From: Methanosuratincolales archaeon
GTDB lineage: Archaea > Thermoproteota > Methanomethylicia > Methanomethylicales > Methanomethylicaceae
Assembly: GCA_937930465.1 (NCBI GenBank)
Contig: CALGKV010000135.1
Coordinates: 1-6,415, forward strand
Direction: 5' to 3'
Length of the DNA: 6,415 nt
Shown here piece after piece: positions 5,709 through 6,415 of the stretch; positions within the stretch are counted from its first letter, which is position 1, and every line of letters starts with the position of its first letter. The notes under the pieces are model-generated. The model searched no databases and was not told the DNA's origin. It saw only the letters and a list, made by a program, of their open reading frames with translations. Position numbers and translations under genes: made by a program.

Positions 5709-6038
5709 TTGGGGGTGATTAAGATCGAATATATTTATGCCGGGATGCTTCTTCACAACGCGAAGCAGCCAATAAGCGAAGAAAACGTAAAGAATGTGCT
5801 TTCTGCTGCAGGAGTGGCAGTAGACGAGGTCAGAGTCAAGGCGTTGGTGGCAGCCCTCAGCGAGATAAACATCGATGAGGCAATTAAAGCAGCAGCAGTG
5901 CCTGTTGCTGCAGCCCCAGCAGCAGCCGCGCCGGCTCAGGCCCCGGCAGAGGCAAAGAAGGAAGAGAAGAAGGAAGAGAAGAAGGAAGAAGCTTCCGAGG
6001 AAGAAACCGCAGAAGGATTGGGCTCGCTCTTCGGATAA
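5709..6038 (+). CDS. rpl12: Large subunit ribosomal protein L12 / P1 (archaeal P-stalk protein)
   Basis: Dimerises on the L10 spine; its C-terminal tail contacts translational GTPases. The 109 residues from TTG 5709 comprise a helical dimerisation domain (EYIYAGMLLH at 7-16, SEENVKNVLSAAGV, KALVAAL), an Ala/Pro hinge (61-81), a charged KEEK repeat stretch, and the conserved tail SEEETAEGLGSLFG. The start is doubtful. Family members usually begin MEYIYA, which here aligns with ATC at 5724, five nt after a near-perfect SD GGTGATT (5714-5720). The only usable standard codons are TTG 5709 (upstream of the SD) and GTG 5715 (inside it). I give the TTG as the conservative left end; initiation at ATC 5724 (104 residues) is a serious alternative. 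Transcribed from its own promoter and/or by read-through. Confidence 0.93.
   Translation: MGVIKIEYIYAGMLLHNAKQPISEENVKNVLSAAGVAVDEVRVKALVAALSEINIDEAIKAAAVPVAAAPAAAAPAQAPAEAKKEEKKEEKKEEASEEETAEGLGSLFG
5711..5720 (+). promoter_or_regulatory. Strong Shine-Dalgarno site pointing to a start at 5724
   Basis: GGGGGTGATT includes GGTGAT, complementary to the usual archaeal 16S rRNA 3' end. The GGTGA core (5714-5718) is followed by 5 nt and then ATC GAA TAT at 5724, the same 5-nt spacing as GGTGA to ATG in rpl10. It lies inside the coding sequence if TTG 5709 is used, so it argues for initiation downstream of itself. Confidence 0.6.
5957..5990 (+). repeat. 12-bp tandem repeat encoding KEEK units in L12
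   Basis: GAAGGAAGAGAA occurs twice in tandem (5957-5968, 5969-5980), then a third copy runs for 9 matching bases before diverging (5981-5990). The period is a multiple of three, so unit gain or loss keeps the frame. It encodes the charged linker between the Ala/Pro hinge and the conserved C-terminal tail of L12. Confidence 0.85.
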
Positions 6039-6055
6039 ACCGGAGCCTTGCCTAG

Positions 6056-6098
6056 GGGCCAGGAGTCTGGCCCGCCTTCATTCCATTTTCCCATTTTT
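6056..6098 (+). terminator. Hairpin plus T-rich tract after rpl12, likely terminator
   Basis: A perfect 6-bp stem, GGGCCA (6056-6061) with TGGCCC (6068-6073), encloses a 6-nt loop 18 nt after the rpl12 stop. A pyrimidine-rich stretch with TTTT and TTTTT runs follows to 6098. Archaeal polymerase terminates on T-rich tracts and the hairpin may help or protect the 3' end. The T-tract does not abut the stem, so it is not a textbook bacterial intrinsic terminator. Confidence 0.5.
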
Positions 6099-6124
6099 GA
6101 AAGATCGCTTCATTTTAGTGGGGT

Positions 6125-6146
6125 CTGAAAAAGGCTTTCAGCCTTT
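6125..6146 (+). other. Two overlapping, mutually exclusive inverted repeats upstream of alaS
   Basis: CTGAAA (6125-6130) pairs with TTTCAG (6136-6141) around a 5-nt loop. AAAGGCT (6130-6136) pairs with AGCCTTT (6140-6146) around a 3-nt loop. They share bases, so only one can form. They lie just upstream of the probable alaS TATA box, so they should not be in the alaS leader. A regulator-binding dyad or a second 3'-end signal for rpl12 is possible. Confidence 0.4.
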
Positions 6147-6155
6147 CAAAAACAG

Positions 6156-6165
6156 ATTTATTTAC
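6156..6165 (+). promoter_or_regulatory. TATA-box promoter for alaS
   Basis: ATTTATTTAC, preceded by the purine-rich AAAAACAG, is centred about 50 nt before the alaS ATG. Transcription should start near 6185, leaving a leader of about 25 nt that contains the SD-like GGTAA (6200-6204). The spacing matches the secE and argF promoters in this window. Confidence 0.6.
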
Positions 6166-6210
6166 CTTATCCAAGTATGTATCAATCCGTTGTTGCGAAG
6201 GTAATCTAAG

Positions 6211-6415
6211 ATGGTGGCTGGTCCTGAAGCTTACAGGCTGGAATTCTTCGCGGAAAATGGTTTCCTTAGGAAAACGTGCAAGTCGTGCGGGCGCAATTTC
6301 TGGACCCTTGATCCAGATAGGGAGGTCTGTGGAGACTCCCCATGCACGCCTTATTCATTCATAGGCGAACCGCCCACAAAAAGGGCGTACAGCATCGGTG
6401 AAATGCGTGAGACTT
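6211..6415 (+). CDS. alaS: Alanyl-tRNA synthetase, N-terminal part (cut by window end)
   Basis: Charges tRNA-Ala with alanine. Only the first 68 codons are present and the frame is open to the last base. The archaeal AlaRS N-terminus is recognisable: YRLEFFAENGFLRKTC, the CKSCGRNFWTLDPDRE block, CGDSPCTPYSFIGEPPT, then a KRAYSIGEMRE segment leading into the class II catalytic core beyond the window. Cys residues in CxxC and in CGDSPC form the Cys-rich extension typical of archaeal AlaRS, expected to bind zinc. The start is ATG 6211, with GGTAA at 6200-6204 (one mismatch to GGTGA) six nt upstream. It has its own promoter. Full archaeal AlaRS proteins are roughly 900 residues. Confidence 0.93.
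   Translation, partial: MVAGPEAYRLEFFAENGFLRKTCKSCGRNFWTLDPDREVCGDSPCTPYSFIGEPPTKRAYSIGEMRET

Noticed and set aside
5875..6204. Arg/Gln-rich open frame overlapping rpl12 in another frame, running into the downstream gap
   Set aside because: It is a frame-shifted reading of the Ala/Pro and KEEK-coding repeats, with low-complexity composition and no start signal.

Overview
The window reads as an archaeal chromosome segment with every gene on the + strand. The evidence is eukaryote-like Spt5, 58-residue SecE, P-stalk proteins L10 (P0) and L12 (P1), an archaeal-type (DtdA/GEK1) D-aminoacyl-tRNA deacylase, archaeal-type AlaRS with a Cys-rich N-terminus, TATA boxes about 50 nt before start codons, and GGTGA-type Shine-Dalgarno (SD) sites. 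The order secE-spt5-rpl11-rpl1-rpl10-rpl12 is the classic archaeal cluster. L10 lacks the acidic P-tail, and four or five starts are TTG. From memory of the family, the missing tail leans towards Thermoproteota (TACK), perhaps the Nitrososphaeria/Bathyarchaeia side. This is an inference and the lineage cannot be fixed from the window.

Layout. 1-35 is the last codons of an upstream gene, probably prefoldin alpha by position. 39-938 is ftsY, the SRP receptor GTPase. A promoter at about 968-980 precedes argF (1023-1952), closely followed by dtdA (about 1970-2770). A second promoter (about 2777-2789) drives secE (2841-3017), spt5 (3024-3578), rpl11 (3581-4090), rpl1 (4080-4724) and rpl10 (4730-5596), packed with gaps of 2 to 6 nt or an 11-nt overlap. 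A 112-nt gap with its own TATA box separates rpl12 (ending 6038). A GC hairpin followed by a T-rich stretch then precedes an alaS promoter and the first 68 codons of alaS, cut by the window end.

The genes share themes of protein export (FtsY, SecE), transcription elongation coupled to translation (Spt5), the ribosomal GTPase-associated centre and L1 stalk (L11, L1, L10, L12), and tRNA charging and proofreading (AlaRS, DtdA). ArgF is the metabolic outlier.

No mobile element, CRISPR array, tRNA or rRNA is visible. It is a largely ordinary housekeeping region. The points worth a second look are a probable non-AUG start of rpl12, the tail-less P0, a terminator-like hairpin inside dtdA, overlapping dyads upstream of the alaS TATA box, and a small SD-preceded ORF between rpl10 and rpl12.
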